A DNA stretch of 64,000 nt from Paraburkholderia heleia NBRC 101817 (GCF_000739775.1 NZ_BBJH01000010.1:29811-93810), one strand, 5' to 3'; shown: positions 46,551 through 57,050, numbered from the stretch's first letter. Notes: a model not told the origin generated them from the letters alone. Program-made: numbers and translations.

Positions 46551-47261
46551 ATGCTGGTTTTGATAGGGGTGCCGATCGTTGTGATCGGCTTCGCATTGCG
46601 CCTGAACGCGCTGCTCGTCGTGACCGCGGCGGGCATTGCGACGGGACTTGCGGGCGGGCTGCACACGGTCGAGATCATCAGCGCCTTCGGCAAGGCGTTT
46701 GCCGACAACCGTTACATGGGCCTCATCTGGCTCACGCTGCCCGTGATCGCGCTGCTCGAGCGCAACGGCCTGCGCGAGCAGGCAAAGCACCTCATTTCGC
46801 GCGTGCATGCCGCCACCACCGGCCGCGTGCTGATGCTCTACTTCGTGATCCGCCAGATCACGGCCGCACTCGGCCTCACGTCGCTGGGGGGCCACGCGCA
46901 GATGGTCCGTCCACTGATCGCGCCCATGGCCGAAGCCGCCGCCACGAAGCGTTTCGGCGAGGTGCCCGACGCCGTGCGCCAGCAGATCCGCGCCAATGCC
47001 TCGGCCGTAGACAACATCGCCGTGTTCTTCGGCGAAGACATCTTCATCGCGATCCAGTCGATCCTGCTCATCAAGGGCTTCCTCGAGCAGAACGGCGTCA
47101 TCGTTCAGCCGCTGCAGGTTTCGGTCTGGGCGATTCCCACCGCAATCGCGGCGCTCCTCATCCACTGCGTGCGCCTGAAGCTGCTCGATCACGATCTCTC
47201 GCGCCGCGTAGGCGCGGCCAACGCGCAGGGCGCCGCGAGCCGCCAGGGAGCCGCATCGTGA
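46551..47261 (+). CDS. 5-oxoproline transporter, DUF969 subunit
   Basis: 236 residues, about six membrane spans. It begins MLVLIGVPIVVIGFALRLN and contains LIWLTLPVIALLERNGLREQAK and LGLTSLGGHAQMVRPLIAPMAEAAA, the DUF969 pattern. Such proteins pair with DUF979 proteins as an inner-membrane importer of 5-oxoproline (pyroglutamate). GGAGGAG is just upstream. Its last codons overlap the start of the DUF979 gene. Confidence 0.85.
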   Translation: MLVLIGVPIVVIGFALRLNALLVVTAAGIATGLAGGLHTVEIISAFGKAFADNRYMGLIWLTLPVIALLERNGLREQAKHLISRVHAATTGRVLMLYFVIRQITAALGLTSLGGHAQMVRPLIAPMAEAAATKRFGEVPDAVRQQIRANASAVDNIAVFFGEDIFIAIQSILLIKGFLEQNGVIVQPLQVSVWAIPTAIAALLIHCVRLKLLDHDLSRRVGAANAQGAASRQGAAS

Positions 47262-48208
47262 TCAAGCTCGAATCGCTCTATGTCGTCGCGGGTGTGATGT
47301 TCGCGTCGTTCGCCCTCTTCAACCTGCTCGACCGCGCGAACCCGCGCCGCTTCATCAACTTCGTGTTCTGGGGCGTCTATGCCGTGACGTTCCTGTTCGG
47401 CGGCGTGCTGCCGCATTTCGTGATGGGGTGCCTCGCCATCGCGCTCGCCTTGATCGCGGGCTCGGGCAAGCTGGGCCGCAGCCCCGCGGGCAACGACAAC
47501 CCCAAAGCCGAGGCGCGCCGCGAACAAGGGGCGCGGCGCTTCGGCAGCCGGCTCTTCGTTCCGGCGCTGCTCATCCCCGTGGTGACGCTCGTCGGCACGC
47601 TCACGCTCAAGTACGCGCCCTTCGTCGAAGCGAAGAACGTCACGCTCATCTCGCTCGTGATCGCCACGCTCGTGGCGTTCGGCGCGGCGCTCGTCATGTT
47701 GCGCGATTCGCCCGTGCAGGCGCTCAAGGGCGCGCGGCACACCATGGACGCCGTCGGCTGGGCCGCCATCCTGCCGCAAATGCTCGCGGCGCTCGGCGCG
47801 CTGTTCGCCGCGGCGGGCGTAGGCCATGTGGTGTCCGAACTCGTCACGAACTGGATTCCCCAGAATTCGGCGTTCGCGGTCGTGGCCGCCTACACTTTCG
47901 GCATGGCCCTTTTCACGATGATCATGGGAAACGCGTTCGCCGCCTTTCCGGTGATGACCGCCGGCATCGGCTTGCCGCTGATCGTGCATCAGTTTCACGG
48001 CAACCCGGCGATTCTTGGCGCGATCGGTATGCTCTCGGGCTTCTGCGGCACGCTCATGACGCCGATGGCCGCGAACTTCAACATCGTCCCGGCGGCGCTG
48101 CTCGAATTGAGCGACAAGAACGGCGTGATCAAGGCGCAATGGCCGACCGCCGTGCTGCTGCTCGTCGTCAACACGCTGCTGATGTACGCCTTCGTTTTCC
48201 GGTTCTGA
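47258..48208 (+). CDS. 5-oxoproline transporter, DUF979 subunit
   Basis: 316 residues with about nine membrane spans. It starts at a GTG that overlaps the previous stop (GTGA), which indicates translational coupling. Blocks include NFVFWGVYAVTFLFGGVLP, GVGHVVSELVTNWIPQNSAF and MGNAFAAFPVMTAGIGLPL. Partner of the DUF969 subunit. Confidence 0.85.
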   Translation: MIKLESLYVVAGVMFASFALFNLLDRANPRRFINFVFWGVYAVTFLFGGVLPHFVMGCLAIALALIAGSGKLGRSPAGNDNPKAEARREQGARRFGSRLFVPALLIPVVTLVGTLTLKYAPFVEAKNVTLISLVIATLVAFGAALVMLRDSPVQALKGARHTMDAVGWAAILPQMLAALGALFAAAGVGHVVSELVTNWIPQNSAFAVVAAYTFGMALFTMIMGNAFAAFPVMTAGIGLPLIVHQFHGNPAILGAIGMLSGFCGTLMTPMAANFNIVPAALLELSDKNGVIKAQWPTAVLLLVVNTLLMYAFVFRF

Positions 48209-48218
48209 CGAGCTCACG

Positions 48219-49241
48219 ATGACCACACACCTCACCGCCGCCCATGCCTCGAAATTCGCCTCGCTCGCGCTTGCCCATCTCACGCGCGAGTATCCGAACA
48301 AGCTGACGCACTCGCTCGACGGCCCGCAGGACGTGCAGGGCCCGCGCGCGCTGCACCCGGTCTTTTACGGCAGCTACGACTGGCATTCGTGCGTGCACGG
48401 CTACTGGCTCGTGCTGCATCTGCTGGAGCGCTTTCCCGACTTGCCCGAGGGGCCGCAGATCGTCGCCGTGGTCGACGAGCACTTCACGCCGGAGAAGATG
48501 GCGGGTGAGATGGCCTACCTCACGCTCGCGCACAACCGCGGCTTCGAGCGCCCTTATGGCTGGGCATGGCTGCTCGCGCTCGCGGCGCAGGTCGAGGCGC
48601 TGGCCAGGTCGACGAAGCTGCCGCAGGCCGCGCGCTGGCAGGCGGCGCTGGCGCCGATGACCGACTGGTTCGTCGAGCGCTTCGAGGAATTCCTGCCGAA
48701 GGCGACCTATCCATTGCGAGTGGGTACTCACTTCAATACGGCGTTCGCGCTCACGCTCGCGTACGACTTCGCGAAAGCCACGTCGCGTCCGGCGCTGGCA
48801 ACGCTGATCGAAGACACCGCCACGCGCTGGCACGCGAACGACGCGGGCTGCCAGGCGTGGGAGCCGGGCGGCGACGAATTCCTGTCGCCTGCGCTGAGCG
48901 TGGCCCTGCTGATGAGCCGCGTACTGCGCGCGCACGATTTCGAGCCCTGGTTCACGCGCTTTTTGCCCAACCTTGCGGCGCAAGAGCCGGTCACGCTGTT
49001 CACGCCGGCCACCGTGACCGACCGCAGCGACGGCAAGATTGCCCATCTCGACGGACTCAACCTGAGTCGCGCGTGGAGTCAGCGCTCACTTGCACGTGCA
49101 CTGCCCGAGGGCGACGCGCGCGTGGCCGTCCTCAACGATGCCGCGCAATCACATCTGGCCAGCGCGCTCGACCACGTGGCCGGGGACTACATGGGCGAGC
49201 ACTGGCTTGCAACCTTCGCGACGCTCGCGCTCGAAGCCTGA
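48219..49241 (+). CDS. DUF2891 protein
   Basis: 340 residues, soluble, full length for DUF2891. Typical parts are LTREYPNKLTHSL near the start, HPVFYGSYDWHSCVHGYWLVLHLL, AGEMAYLTLAHNRGFERPYGWAWLL and NDAGCQAWEPGGDEFLSPAL, rich in Trp, His and Asp as in alpha/alpha-barrel enzymes. The function of the family is not known. It is the third gene of the 5-oxoproline transporter operon, 10 bases after DUF979, where a pyroglutamyl peptidase or oxoprolinase would be expected. Confidence 0.85.
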   Translation: MTTHLTAAHASKFASLALAHLTREYPNKLTHSLDGPQDVQGPRALHPVFYGSYDWHSCVHGYWLVLHLLERFPDLPEGPQIVAVVDEHFTPEKMAGEMAYLTLAHNRGFERPYGWAWLLALAAQVEALARSTKLPQAARWQAALAPMTDWFVERFEEFLPKATYPLRVGTHFNTAFALTLAYDFAKATSRPALATLIEDTATRWHANDAGCQAWEPGGDEFLSPALSVALLMSRVLRAHDFEPWFTRFLPNLAAQEPVTLFTPATVTDRSDGKIAHLDGLNLSRAWSQRSLARALPEGDARVAVLNDAAQSHLASALDHVAGDYMGEHWLATFATLALEA

Positions 49242-49411
49242 CAAAAGCATGAAACAGGGGGCGCACGCCGTGCGCGCGTGCCCCGTGCCCTTTCCAGACT
49301 GAAGATTGACGCGCACGCGGTCGATATAACGGGCTGAAGCCCCGAGCCGCCGCCGGAATCCGCTGCGCATCGGATCGCTCGGGACATCGAACCCACTCAG
49401 GTCTGGAAGGT

Positions 49412-49852
49412 ATGCAAGTAGAGAAATTCATGACGAGCCGTGTCGTCACCGTCGGTTTCGACGACACGCTCGCAACCGTGCGCGAGATCTTCGCGCAAGC
49501 GAGCTTTCACCATCTGCTCGTGGTCGAAGAGGGCAGGCTGCAAGGCGTCGTTTCCGATCGCGACCTGCTGCGCGCGATCAGCCCGTTCATCGACAGCGTG
49601 GTCGAATCCGCGCGCGACCTCGGCACGCTCAACAAGCGCGTGCACCAGATCATGAGCCGCAAGCCGCTTACGCTGCGGCCCGAGTCGAGCCTCTCCGACG
49701 CCGTGGCCCTCTTCCTCTCCAACAAGATTTCGTGCATCCCCATCGTGGATGCCGAATTTCGCCCCGTCGGCATTGTGAGCTGGCGCGACGTCCTGCGCTA
49801 TCTCGTGCCGATGGACGAGGGCGAGGCGGGCGCACAGGAAGCCGGCGCGTGA
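49412..49852 (+). CDS. CBS-domain pair protein
   Basis: 146 residues made of two CBS domains: MTSRVVTVGFDDTLATVREIF with GVVSDRDLLRAI, then IMSRKPLTLRPESSLSDAVALFL with PVGIVSWRDVLRYL. Such stand-alone pairs bind adenine nucleotides and sense energy state. The partner is unknown. Confidence 0.85.
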   Translation: MQVEKFMTSRVVTVGFDDTLATVREIFAQASFHHLLVVEEGRLQGVVSDRDLLRAISPFIDSVVESARDLGTLNKRVHQIMSRKPLTLRPESSLSDAVALFLSNKISCIPIVDAEFRPVGIVSWRDVLRYLVPMDEGEAGAQEAGA

Positions 49853-50093
49853 TGCGGATTGACTCGCGCCCATCCCACATATTGGTCTGTATTGCGAAGT
49901 GTTGCCGACGATCGTACTTCTTTGCGGGGAACCATAAAGTTCGCAAGCTCTCCTGCCGTTGTTATGTACCGGGTGCTTAATCAGCCTGAACACATGGGCT
50001 GCACTGGGTAAGCGCACCGGAACATTCGATGAAAAAACGACTGGGACACGCGCGGCCTCCAGAGCCGCGCGCCCCACGCAAGAGAGACCAGGA

Positions 50094-51659
50094 ATGCTTC
50101 AAAAGCTGTCGATACGCGCGAGCCTGACCCTGATGATCGCCTTCTTCGGCATCGTCCTGATCGTCGGCGCCGCCACGGGACTCCTGTCGATGCGGGCGGG
50201 CAACGAGTCGCTGCGCACCATGTACACCGTCGATACGCCGGCCGTCGCCGACCTCGAAGGCAGCGCCGGCCAGCTGCTGCGTCTGCGCCTCGCGCTCGCC
50301 ACCAACGCTTCGCTGTCCGATCTCGGCGACCACGATGCCGCGGACGCGGTGCTCAAGCGCTTCGACCAGTACCTGAAGAACTCGAACGAGCGTCTGGACC
50401 ACTATCTGTCGATTGCGAGCGGCGAAGGCGAGGCGCAGGACCTCATCGCCGACATGCAGGCCAAGCGTAACGCCTTCCTGCACGACGGCGTCGATCCGGC
50501 GCTGGCGGCGCTCAAGGCGGGCGACAAGACCGCATTCCAGGAACTGCAGGGCCACAAGCTGCCGACGCTCTACAGCAGCTACGAAAAGGCGATGCTCGTG
50601 CTCGAGAAGCGCCAGATCGACCTCGGCGCGCAGCGCTACCAGGAAGCCCAGGACCGTTTCAATGCGGTCAGCATCGCCGTGGGCGTGGGCATGGTGCTCT
50701 CGCTGCTGTTCGCGTGGATTGGCCGCTCGGCGCTCATGCGCGCGATCGTGCATCCCGTGGACGCGGCGATCGCGCAATTCCAGCGCATCGCCGCCGGCGA
50801 CCTGAGCGGCACGGTTCATGCAACGAGCAACAACGAAATGGGCCGCTTGCAGGCCGCGCTGCGGCAAATGCAGGATGCACTCATCAAGACGGTCAGCAGC
50901 GTGCGCGAAGGCGCGCTGTCGATCGACAAGGGCGTGAGCGAGATTGCCGCGGGCAATACGGACCTTTCGCAGCGCACCGAGGAGCAGGCTGCCTCGCTCG
51001 AGGAAACGGCGGCGAGCATCGAAGAGCTGACCTCCACCGTCAAGCAGACCGCCGAAAACGCACGCCAGGCCAGCACCCTCGCGGAGGGTGCGTCCGGTCT
51101 CGCCGCGCAGGGCGGCGCGCTTTCGCGCGAAGTGGTCGGCACGATGCAGGACATCGTGGGCGACTCGCGGCGCGTGGGCGAGATCGTCGGCGTGATCGAG
51201 GGGATTGCGTTCCAGACCAACATTCTCGCGCTCAACGCGGCCGTCGAAGCGGCGCGTGCGGGCGAGGAAGGGCGCGGTTTCGCGGTGGTGGCGAGCGAAG
51301 TGCGCTCGCTGGCCCAGCGCAGCGCCGCGGCGGCCAAGGAGATCAAGGAACTGATCGAGTCGTCGACCTCGCGCGTGGAAACGGGCGCGGGCCTCGTCGA
51401 GCGCTCGGGTTCGACGATGAGCGAAATCGTCGAAGCGATCGCGCGCGTGAGCGCGATCATGAACGAGATCGCATCGGCGGCGGCGGAACAGAGCACGGGC
51501 ATCGATCAGGTCAACGTCGCCGTGGGACAGATGGACCTCGTGACCCAGCAGAACGCGGCGCTCGTCGAGCAGGCAACGGCCGCGGCATCGTCGCTCGAAA
51601 ACGAGGCGCACCGGCTGAACGCCGCGGTTTCGGTGTTCCGCACCGGCCGCGCGCAGTAA
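50094..51659 (+). CDS. Methyl-accepting chemotaxis protein
   Basis: 521 residues. A first membrane span at 10-31, a periplasmic four-helix sensor (about 32-190), a second span (192-212), HAMP (213-265: [20 protein letters not shown]), and the signalling coiled coil with the hairpin tip [33 protein letters not shown]. It has the Tar/Tsr size class but no C-terminal CheR/CheB pentapeptide. AGGA precedes ATG 50094. The ligand is unknown. Confidence 0.9.
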   Translation: MLQKLSIRASLTLMIAFFGIVLIVGAATGLLSMRAGNESLRTMYTVDTPAVADLEGSAGQLLRLRLALATNASLSDLGDHDAADAVLKRFDQYLKNSNERLDHYLSIASGEGEAQDLIADMQAKRNAFLHDGVDPALAALKAGDKTAFQELQGHKLPTLYSSYEKAMLVLEKRQIDLGAQRYQEAQDRFNAVSIAVGVGMVLSLLFAWIGRSALMRAIVHPVDAAIAQFQRIAAGDLSGTVHATSNNEMGRLQAALRQMQDALIKTVSSVREGALSIDKGVSEIAAGNTDLSQRTEEQAASLEETAASIEELTSTVKQTAENARQASTLAEGASGLAAQGGALSREVVGTMQDIVGDSRRVGEIVGVIEGIAFQTNILALNAAVEAARAGEEGRGFAVVASEVRSLAQRSAAAAKEIKELIESSTSRVETGAGLVERSGSTMSEIVEAIARVSAIMNEIASAAAEQSTGIDQVNVAVGQMDLVTQQNAALVEQATAAASSLENEAHRLNAAVSVFRTGRAQ

Positions 51660-51727
51660 CGCTGACGCTGCATGGGCGTAATGCGCCGGTTATAGTCGTG
51701 CATTCACGACTGAGGACTTCCCGCACC

Positions 51728-52126
51728 ATGCAGCTTCTCGATCACGTTTCGATCGGCGTTCCCGATCTCGACGCCGCGCGCCCCTTCTACGATGCGATCA
51801 TGAATGCGTTGGGCGCGCCCAAGGTCTACGACCGCCCCAATGCGCTCGGCTACGGCGAGCGTTGCGACGCAGCCGAAACGCAGTCGTCGTATCTTTCCGT
51901 CTACCTCGATGCCAGCGCCATCGAGCCGAACAAGCGGCACTGGTGCTTCAAGGCCGCTACACGCCCGCAGGTCGATGCGTTCCATGCGGCCGGTCTCGCG
52001 GCCGGCGGGCGCACGGATGGCGATCCGGGCTTGCGGCCGCATTATCACGCCGACTATTACGCCGCCTTTCTCATCGATCCGGCCGGCAACCGGGTCGAAG
52101 CCGTGTGCCATACTGCATCGGTCTGA
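51728..52126 (+). CDS. VOC-family (glyoxalase-like) protein
   Basis: 132 residues: QLLDHVSIGVPDLDAARPFYDAIM at the start and HADYYAAFLIDPAGNRVEAVCH at the end are the paired beta-alpha-beta units of the vicinal oxygen chelate fold with His and Glu metal ligands. It may act as a lyase or dioxygenase; the substrate is unknown. Confidence 0.8.
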   Translation: MQLLDHVSIGVPDLDAARPFYDAIMNALGAPKVYDRPNALGYGERCDAAETQSSYLSVYLDASAIEPNKRHWCFKAATRPQVDAFHAAGLAAGGRTDGDPGLRPHYHADYYAAFLIDPAGNRVEAVCHTASV

Positions 52127-52161
52127 AGTTGCGCATCGCGTCAGGCGCGGGAGATGGGGAA

Positions 52162-52416
52162 ATGTCTGGCAATGGCAAATACTGGTTTCGAGCCAAACGC
52201 CATGGCTGGGGGTGGGGACTTCCGCTCGCCTGGCAGGGTTGGGTGGTGCTGGCCGTGTATGTCTTGTCGATCTTTCCGGTTGCTGTTTTCTTTGGTCCGC
52301 ATAGGCACCCGTTCGCATTTGCGGCGCTCGTGATACTCGCCACGCTCGCGCTTTCGGTGGTCTGCTGGCTCAAGGGCGAGCCGCCTCGCTGGCGCTGGGG
52401 CAAGGACCGCGAATAG
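52162..52416 (+). CDS. Small membrane protein
   Basis: 84 residues with two predicted membrane spans (WVVLAVYVLSIFPVAVFF and AALVILATLALSVVCWL) between basic ends. It begins MSGNGKYWFRAKRHGWGWGLP; GGGGAA stands just before ATG. This type of short two-span protein is common in proteobacteria and has no assigned role. Confidence 0.65.
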   Translation: MSGNGKYWFRAKRHGWGWGLPLAWQGWVVLAVYVLSIFPVAVFFGPHRHPFAFAALVILATLALSVVCWLKGEPPRWRWGKDRE

Positions 52417-52493
52417 GCGGTCGTGCCGCGCGCGTACGCACGCGTTGCTGCTCGATGCGGCGTTTGAAGGCGTCGCGTTCGGCAGCCGTGTCA

Positions 52494-54236
52494 TCACGCC
52501 TGAGCTTGCGCCTCGGTCCCGGCCACGGCCTCCGCGCTTTCGGGCTCCAGCACTTTCACGTCGTGCAGCCACCGCGTGGCCTTGGCGATGGCGCGGGAGA
52601 GCCGCGCCACTTCGTTCAGCTGCTCGATCACGTCGTTGGCGAAACGGAAAAGGAACGCCGCGCCCTCGTTGCGCAGCTGCAGCGCAGACATGATGTGCTG
52701 CCGCGCAGAGTCGGACTGGGCCTCGATTTCCGGCTTGGCGTTGACGATGCCCGTCACGACGTCGGCCTCCGGGTGCGCGATCATGTGCACGGCAAGCGTG
52801 AAATGCCCGATGACGGACCGGCCGAATTGCAACAGCTCGGGGTTGCTCGCCAGCATGGTCACGTCCGCGCTTTGCGCGGCTCGCCTCTGGCTTAGCGCGA
52901 GCATGCTCGTGGTGGCCACTTCGCGGATGGCGTCGAGGCAGGTTGCGATACGCGCGAGATCCACCAGTTGCCGGCCTTCGTCGTCGCTTTGCACGGCGTC
53001 GGAGAGCTTGCCGATATAGGTGAGGATGGCGGTGCTGAGCGAGTCCGCCGCCTTGTCCTCGTTCGTCACCGTGGAAAGCGCCTGCGTGGAGCTTTCGACC
53101 AGGAGCCTGGCGCTATGCTCGACGAGCGTCTGCACGAGCTTGCCGAGCGAAGCCAGCTCGAGTTGTACGCGAGCGATGGCGAGCGCCGGCATTTCGACCA
53201 GCGTTTCATCGAGGTAACGCGGCACGCCGGGGTCCTGCCACCCTTCGCGGCGCACCGGGGCCAGGCGTTCGGCGATCTTCGCAATGGGCCCGGTGAACCA
53301 GATCAGCACGAAGGTGCTGAACACGCTGAACACCGTGTGCGCATTGGCGGCCTGCCGTGGCGTTTCCGCCGCGAGGCGCGCCGCGCCGGTCAGTTCGGGC
53401 GCGGAGGGTGAGATCATGCGTACGAAGTCGGCGAACTGCGGAATCACAAAGACGAAGAACAGCACGCCAAGCACGTTGAAGATCAGGTGAACGATACCGA
53501 CTTGCGCCGCCTCCGCCGATTTGCCGATTGAAGCGAGCAGCGCCGTGCCACAGGTGCCCACATTGGCGCCGAGTATCAGCGCGATGCCCGATTCGAGCGG
53601 AATCAGCCCCTGGCTGCCCAGCGCGATCACGATCGCGAGCGTGGCCGCCGAGCTTTGCACGATGGCCGTGAACACCGCGCCGATCACGACGCCGATGAGC
53701 GGATTGCGCATGTTCTGCATCGCGTCGATGAACGGCTGGTAGTCGCGCAGGGGCCGGGTGGCGTTGCCCATCATCTCGATACCGAGAAACAGCAGGCCGA
53801 GCCCGAGCAGCGCGCCGCCCAGTTCGCGCAGCGTGTCGCGCTTCGCAAAGCCATAGAGCAGGAAGCCGCCGCCGAGCATGAACGGCGTGAGCGCCGAGAT
53901 ATTGAACGCGATGATCTGTGCGGTGAGCGTCGAGCCGATATTGGCGCCCATGATCATCGGGATGGCCTGCATCAGCGTCATGAGCCGCGCGGAAACGAAG
54001 CCCACCAGCAGCACCGTGGTAATGGTCGACGAATTCAGGAGCGCCGTGATGCCTGCGCCCGCCAGCACGCCGCGAAACCGGTTGGCGGTGAGCGAACCCA
54101 GCAGCGATTGCAGGCGCGCGCCGGCAATCGTTTTGAGCGCCCCCGTCATGAGATCCAGCCCGAACAGGAAGAGGGCGAGCCCGCCCACCAGCAGTCCGGT
54201 CACCTCGACCGGGTTCACGTTCGCACCAGGCAACAT
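52494..54236 (-). CDS. Na/Pi cotransporter family protein with PhoU-like tail
   Basis: 580 residues. Two Na/Pi repeat units lie in the membrane half (residues 1-320), with LNSSTITTVLLVGF and VQSSAATLAIVIALG as the QSS-type signature segments and GANIGST/GANVGTCGTA. The soluble C-terminal half (350-560) is helical, like PhoU. Inner-membrane phosphate transport or sensing is expected. It has the same direction as the following P-type ATPase gene, 39 bases apart. Confidence 0.85.
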   Translation of the reverse strand: MLPGANVNPVEVTGLLVGGLALFLFGLDLMTGALKTIAGARLQSLLGSLTANRFRGVLAGAGITALLNSSTITTVLLVGFVSARLMTLMQAIPMIMGANIGSTLTAQIIAFNISALTPFMLGGGFLLYGFAKRDTLRELGGALLGLGLLFLGIEMMGNATRPLRDYQPFIDAMQNMRNPLIGVVIGAVFTAIVQSSAATLAIVIALGSQGLIPLESGIALILGANVGTCGTALLASIGKSAEAAQVGIVHLIFNVLGVLFFVFVIPQFADFVRMISPSAPELTGAARLAAETPRQAANAHTVFSVFSTFVLIWFTGPIAKIAERLAPVRREGWQDPGVPRYLDETLVEMPALAIARVQLELASLGKLVQTLVEHSARLLVESSTQALSTVTNEDKAADSLSTAILTYIGKLSDAVQSDDEGRQLVDLARIATCLDAIREVATTSMLALSQRRAAQSADVTMLASNPELLQFGRSVIGHFTLAVHMIAHPEADVVTGIVNAKPEIEAQSDSARQHIMSALQLRNEGAAFLFRFANDVIEQLNEVARLSRAIAKATRWLHDVKVLEPESAEAVAGTEAQAQA

Positions 54237-54275
54237 GGCATTGAGCCCTCGCTCTGAAGACGGGACGAAACGATT

Positions 54276-57050
54276 CTACGCATCATGGTACTGGCTCGTG
54301 GCCGTGCCGCGCTGCTGCGGGCTGACGGATTTTTTCAGCGCGGGTATCGAGCGAATGACGAGCTTCTCCAGCTCCACCACGAGGAAGAACAGGATCGCGC
54401 CCGCCACGAGCCAGAGCCAGGCCGCGAGCGGCAGCGACTCGGTATCGAACACGGCGTGAAAGGGCAGCGTATAGGTGAACAGGATCTGCAGCACGACGAC
54501 GGCACCGATGCCGTACCAGAGATAGGGGTTGCCGGTGTGCGCGCGTACCGATAGCGCCGAATGGATCAGCGAGCGGCTATTGAGCACATAGAAGACCTGT
54601 CCCAGCGTGATGGCGTTGACGGCGGCCGTGCGCGCCATCGAGTCCGGCGCGCCCTGCGACTTCATCCAGAAGAATGCCGCGAGCGTATAGAGCACGAGCG
54701 CGGCGCCGACAAAGAGAATGCGCCACACGCCGAATGGCGTGACGATAGGTCGGTCGATCGACCGCGGCGGGCGCTGCATCACGTCATCCTCGTGAGGCTC
54801 GAAGGAAATGACGAGGCCGAGCGCGACCGACGTGACCATGTTCACCCACAGCACCTGCGGCGCGGTGATCGGCAGCACGAAGCCGAACAGGATCGCGATG
54901 GCAATCACGGCGCCCTGGGCGATATTGGTGGGCAGCATGAAGAGCATGGCCTTTTCGATGTTGTTGTAGACCGTGCGCCCCTCCTTGACTGCTGCCGAGA
55001 TCGAGGCGAAATTGTCGTCGGCGAGGATCATGCCCGCGGCTTCCTTCGTGACTTCCGTGCCCTTGATGCCCATCGCCACGCCGATGTCGGCCTTCTTGAG
55101 CGCGGGCGCATCGTTCACGCCGTCGCCCGTCATGGCGACCACCTGCCGGTTGGCCTGGATCGCCTTCACGAGCCGCAGCTTGTGCTCGGGGCTCGCGCGC
55201 GCGAACACATCCACGTCGCGCACGCATTCCTGCAGCGCGGCGTCGTTCATCGCCTCGATCTCGGTGCCGGCCACGGCCTTCTTGCCGTCGCCGATGCCGA
55301 GCATGCCCGCGATCGCGGCGGCCGTGACCTTGTGGTCGCCCGTGATCATCGTCACGCGGATACCGCCGCCGTGACATTCGCGCACCGCATCGATCGCTTC
55401 CTTGCGCGGCGGGTCCATGAGGCCCACGAGACCGAGCAGCACGAGCGTCTTCGGCAGGTCCTGCGGGCCGAGGTTGCCCACTTCGAGGCCGGGGTCGGGC
55501 AGCCAGGCGAGCGCCAGCACGCGTTCGCCCTGCGAGGCGAGGCGCTCGCCTTCGCGCGCAAAGCGCTCGCGGTCGAGCGGCGCGGGGCCGCTCGCCGTTT
55601 GCTGGCGGTCGCAATTTTCGATGATCACTTCCGGCGCGCCCTTGACGAGCAGCATCTCGCCTTGCGCCGAGCGGTTCAGCGTCGCCATGAACTTGTGCTC
55701 GGACTCGAAGGGAATGCCGTCGATGCGTGGCGCGGCGGCGGCCTCCGCGCCGCGGTCCATGCCGAGCTTGCCGGCGAACGGGTAGAGCGCGCCCTCGGTC
55801 GGGTCGCCTTCCACTTTCCAGTTGCCGTCTTCTTCGAAGAGGCCGGCGTCGTTGCACAGAATCGATACGCGGCCCATGAGCGTGAGCACTTCCGGGCGCT
55901 CGGCGCCGAGCGACTTGCCGCCCGCACGCACTTCGCCTTCGGGAGCGTAGCCATCGCCGGTCACTTCATAGGGCGCGTCCGCCGTCACGACCGAGGTCAC
56001 CATCATCTCCATGAGGGTGAGCGTGCCGGTCTTGTCCGAGCAGATGCGCGAGACGGAACCCAGCGTTTCGACCGCGGGCAGGCGGCGGATGATGGCGTTG
56101 CGCTTCGCCATGCGCTGCACGCCGATGGCGAGCGTAATGGTGATGAGCGCCGGCAGGCCTTCCGGGATCGCCGAGACCGCGATGCCCACCACGGCCTGGA
56201 ACAACTGGATGAAGGTCATGTGGCCGAGCCAGTGGCCCCATGCGAAAAGCAGCACGCTGAGGATGCCGATGGCGATCGTGATGACGTATCCAAACTTCTT
56301 GATCTGGCGTAGCAGCGGCGTTTCCAGCGCGCTGACCTCGGCCAGCATCTGGTTGATGCGGCCGAGTTCCGTCTGGCTGCCCGTCGCCACGACGATGCCG
56401 GTTGCGCGGCCCGAGAGGACCATCGTGCCGGAAAAGGCCATATTCTCGCGGTCGCCCACGGTGGCTTGCGCCGGCACTGCGCCGGCGTTCTTCTCCGCAG
56501 GCACCGACTCGCCCGTGAGCGCGGCCTCTTCCGTGCGCAGGTTGCGCGCCTCCACGAGGCGGATATCCGCGGGGATTTTGTCGCCCGATTCCAGCAGCAC
56601 GATGTCGCCGGGCACGACCTCTTCGGCGGGAACGAGGCGCACCTCGCCGGCGCGCAGCACGCGTGCTTCGGCGGAGAGCATGTTGCGAATCGAATCGAGC
56701 GCTTTCTCGGCACGTCCTTCCTGCAGGAAGCCCAGCAGCGAATTGAGGATGACCACCGCGAAGATGATCGAGGCGTCGAGCCACAGGCTCAGCATCAGCT
56801 TGATGAAGCCTGCCGCGAGCAGCACGTAGATGAGCACGTTGTTGAACTGGGCAAGGAACCGCATGAACGGACCGCTTTTCTTGCCCTGGGGCAGCACGTT
56901 CGGACCATGGGTGCCGAGGCGCTGTGCGGCGTCCGCCACATCGAGCCCTCGCGACGGGTTCACGCCCAGCTGGCGCTCGATCTCGGCGGCGGGCAGGGCG
57001 TGCCACTGCACTGTACCCGCACCGTTTGCCGCATGCTCGGCAGAACTCAT
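54276..57050 (-). CDS. P2-type cation-transporting ATPase
   Basis: 924 residues from ATG 57050 (GAGGGGG upstream). All P-type marks are present: TGESVPAEK, the M4 motif IPEGLPALITITLA, the phosphorylation site CSDKTGTLT, KGAPE, DPPRKEAI, MITGDHKVTA, and TGDGVNDAPALKKADIGVAMG. The PEGLP motif and overall length place it with Ca2+/Mn2+ or Na+ pumps (SERCA/PMCA-like) of bacteria; the exact ion is not decided. It precedes the Na/Pi gene on the same strand. Confidence 0.88.
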   Translation of the reverse strand: MSSAEHAANGAGTVQWHALPAAEIERQLGVNPSRGLDVADAAQRLGTHGPNVLPQGKKSGPFMRFLAQFNNVLIYVLLAAGFIKLMLSLWLDASIIFAVVILNSLLGFLQEGRAEKALDSIRNMLSAEARVLRAGEVRLVPAEEVVPGDIVLLESGDKIPADIRLVEARNLRTEEAALTGESVPAEKNAGAVPAQATVGDRENMAFSGTMVLSGRATGIVVATGSQTELGRINQMLAEVSALETPLLRQIKKFGYVITIAIGILSVLLFAWGHWLGHMTFIQLFQAVVGIAVSAIPEGLPALITITLAIGVQRMAKRNAIIRRLPAVETLGSVSRICSDKTGTLTLMEMMVTSVVTADAPYEVTGDGYAPEGEVRAGGKSLGAERPEVLTLMGRVSILCNDAGLFEEDGNWKVEGDPTEGALYPFAGKLGMDRGAEAAAAPRIDGIPFESEHKFMATLNRSAQGEMLLVKGAPEVIIENCDRQQTASGPAPLDRERFAREGERLASQGERVLALAWLPDPGLEVGNLGPQDLPKTLVLLGLVGLMDPPRKEAIDAVRECHGGGIRVTMITGDHKVTAAAIAGMLGIGDGKKAVAGTEIEAMNDAALQECVRDVDVFARASPEHKLRLVKAIQANRQVVAMTGDGVNDAPALKKADIGVAMGIKGTEVTKEAAGMILADDNFASISAAVKEGRTVYNNIEKAMLFMLPTNIAQGAVIAIAILFGFVLPITAPQVLWVNMVTSVALGLVISFEPHEDDVMQRPPRSIDRPIVTPFGVWRILFVGAALVLYTLAAFFWMKSQGAPDSMARTAAVNAITLGQVFYVLNSRSLIHSALSVRAHTGNPYLWYGIGAVVVLQILFTYTLPFHAVFDTESLPLAAWLWLVAGAILFFLVVELEKLVIRSIPALKKSVSPQQRGTATSQYHDA

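Noticed and set aside
54561..56312. Open frame of 583 codons opposite the P-type ATPase
   Set aside because: Antisense shadow with His/Arg-rich translation.
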